Shown in pieces: positions 6,701-7,479 of a DNA stretch of 7,479 nucleotides. Numbering within the stretch: position 1 is the first letter of the stretch; each line of letters begins with the position of its first letter. Source of the DNA: an uncultured Eubacteriales bacterium (GTDB lineage Bacteria; Bacillota; Clostridia; Oscillospirales; CAG-382); NCBI GenBank assembly GCA_900550505.1, contig URSI01000049.1:1-7479 (forward strand), in the 5' to 3' direction. Both the position numbers and the translations under genes were made by a program. The notes under the pieces were generated by a model. It was not told the DNA's origin. It saw nothing but the letters and a program-made list of their open reading frames with translations, and did no database searches.

Positions 6701-7479
6701 ACGGAAACAGAGAGCACTTCGCGCCACAGGAGCCCCTCGGGTCTGCCCGTTGCCGGGTCGATCACCGCTTCGTGAGAAAAGAGCATATTTCCGACCGCGC
6801 CGATAGGTTCGCAGCACTCATCGGTCACGGCTATCCGCCTCAGCGCCTCATCATAAAGCACGGTGCCCACACACAGTGAACCGCCGGCCGCGGCAAGTTC
6901 CCCGGCGGGAAACCCCTCCGCCGTGATAAGCGTCCCGTCTGCGGGGCTGTAAGCATACAAGGTGCCGCCGCTTTTACTGTCAAGCGCGACAAACCTCCCG
7001 GTCTCTTCAAACCATACCAGTGTGTCACATCCCGGACCCAACTCGGCAACGCTCCGCGCACGGAAGGTGGCAAGCTCCAGCTTCACAAGCTCGGTTGAAC
7101 CGTCATTCCCCGCAGCCAGCGCGTAAAACGAGTTCCCGTCCGTAGCCGTAGCCGTGAAAACGTATCCGTCGAGTATCACGGTGCCTCTCAGCGGAGTACC
7201 GGTACGCATTTTCGTAAGGTCCATCACCGACAGCGTATCACCGTGCAAAAGCACCATCCGGTCCCCGGCGGTCGACCACCCGAGCACCGGTCTGCCGTCC
7301 GTTTCTATAAAGCGCAGCAGTTTTCCGCCGTTACGCGCATCATAAACGCGAAGCCCGTTCAGCGCACCGCTTCGCAGCAGCACGGTACCGTCGTGATCGT
7401 TGACCGTCACCTCGGCATCCTCGAGCCCCGTAACCATCGATGCAGTCTCATACCCGGTTATCGTAAAAGTCAGCGTCTG
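3787..7479 (-). CDS. Large multidomain surface protein with dockerin and cohesin-like modules, 5'-truncated by the window edge
   Basis: The frame is open from base 7479 to the TAG at 3787 (about 1230 codons seen). The ATG at 7437 is probably internal: 14 sense codons (reading QTLTFTITGYETAS) precede it and no ribosome binding site is apparent. Numbering from that Met, residues 1-560 are strand-rich repeats resembling a beta-propeller (for example LRVYDARNGGKLLRF), then an Ig-like stretch (about 564-628), a Big_2-type Ig domain (about 629-708), a beta-sandwich module common before dockerins (711-789), and a dockerin (790-850) with calcium loops DVDGDGQITPVD (793-804) and DATLDNKLNLSD (827-838). 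A cohesin-like module follows (about 866-987), then two cadherin-like beta-sandwich domains (about 992-1073 and 1084-1157), a membrane helix (about 1177-1198) and the basic tail RKRKKN. It should be exported and anchored with its bulk outside the cell. Its propeller, Ig and dockerin parts suggest binding or assembly on the surface; no catalytic domain is visible. The cohesin assignment is the least certain. Confidence 0.88.
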   Translation of the reverse strand, partial: QTLTFTITGYETASMVTGLEDAEVTVNDHDGTVLLRSGALNGLRVYDARNGGKLLRFIETDGRPVLGWSTAGDRMVLLHGDTLSVMDLTKMRTGTPLRGTVILDGYVFTATATDGNSFYALAAGNDGSTELVKLELATFRARSVAELGPGCDTLVWFEETGRFVALDSKSGGTLYAYSPADGTLITAEGFPAGELAAAGGSLCVGTVLYDEALRRIAVTDECCEPIGAVGNMLFSHEAVIDPATGRPEGLLWREVLSVSVGTDYACMLDVSGVLTVLATSGEDIAQCLRCAEPSAALIGNSSSTSPFSVHAAAAPGSELIDWVHDKSSGSLFAIFEDCRYLYEIKDDLSAATATWLNEQPAAITVAGGELVVTFEDSPLMFVRSGTSGRYVRLSQSISATRIAGDGTTLFFIEGDSLYSVKMSGGAVTCLLTPGPLHTLNYDAGSRSITVIFTGQSGCFIESYNAVSMACTASERANAAYGPMFRDDTYIYAGNTYYEAQTLKMAGATDSTIRSMAGGYLLTDAGIVDISERHYAVRFSTDYHSVLLSEEYEVYSYSKESGFVKLINPYSAEPSDVPDIVLDGSVQPDGSYKGEVRVSYSYGVGYMDGHSFESGGSVSDGGTHTLTVVLPYGNIISRVFTIDPVVTGIVISGPLTVPVNGAVRLTVRFLPDGVEPQPVIFSSESDIVRVDSSGNVQGLSPGTAVITARTADGLFSDTYTVTVSDFVLSFSNSRFRLTSDGMCVVNIAPGTTVGGFIPYVNRGNGTATVCDRNGHAVSASTPLKTGMRLVIENAGGTVADVYLAVRGDVDGDGQITPVDLTLAANHVFSGSKLEGFEFYAADATLDNKLNLSDLLMLRAHLAGKDLLGGTAVDVTPSGGSSRLAVNSAATPGGTVTVSIIVDEIGARALSGSIKVDDSLEILSVICTVDGWAMETSFSGGVLGFAMNDEGFDDPLNAGAEVMVITLRVGADVNIGENLELSLVRLLSDGGESAVSGGGITVADGLGLSKLSALTVVGAALDFDPDTLVYRVTVPFDMTSLVIFPVCDNEWADITISDTALLPDTTTLVTITVDAGGSNVTQYRIYAKRESAPQIVGKDPRILRMDIEGGTLAGEFSPDVYDYIVFADGGITITAVTVDPDASYTVVHRGRLYTVLCTASDGKQAAYTFTILRTETSDNEQSHTVSLPRSSDMLITAALVLGAVGCAVAAAVIIRKRKKNIETLRNDEKENE

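Overview
The window looks like chromosome from an uncultured gut-type Clostridia bacterium (Oscillospiraceae/Ruminococcaceae-like). The evidence is fairly GC-rich coding DNA with GGAG-type ribosome binding sites, a sigma-A-like promoter, a large dockerin-bearing surface protein with Ig-like and cadherin-like beta-sandwich modules, and a short zinc-ribbon membrane protein of a kind common in Clostridia. This placement is inferred from gene content; there is no rRNA or marker gene to fix it. I see no tRNA, rRNA, insertion sequence, CRISPR array or phage gene.

Layout. Bases 1-292 are an AT-richer leader with no convincing gene; a good promoter at 181-209 drives a plus-strand set of three genes. 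These are a zinc-ribbon protein with two membrane helices (293-685), a single-pass exported protein of unknown function (705-1310), and an ADP-ribosylglycohydrolase family enzyme (1347-2657). A strong hairpin at 2695-2727, with an A-tract on one side and a T-tract on the other, ends this unit and probably also ends the opposing one.

The rest is a minus-strand unit read from the right edge. It begins with a very large surface protein whose 5' end lies outside the window (7479 down to 3787): beta-propeller-like region, Ig-like modules, dockerin, cohesin-like module, two cadherin-like domains, C-terminal membrane anchor. Three bases later comes a CxxCxxCC (YkgJ-type) metal-binding protein (3783-3304), and overlapping its end by 10 bases is a SLOG/DUF1273 (YpsA-like) protein (3313-2810).

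How the genes may work together. The tight packing of the last three minus-strand genes suggests co-transcription, but their families do not point to one pathway. On the plus strand, two uncharacterised membrane or exported proteins precede an enzyme that would remove ADP-ribose. The SLOG family is thought to bind nucleotides, so both converging units end in a gene with a possible nucleotide or ADP-ribose link; this is suggestive only. The most unusual item is the surface protein, which carries both a dockerin and a cohesin-like module plus its own membrane anchor.
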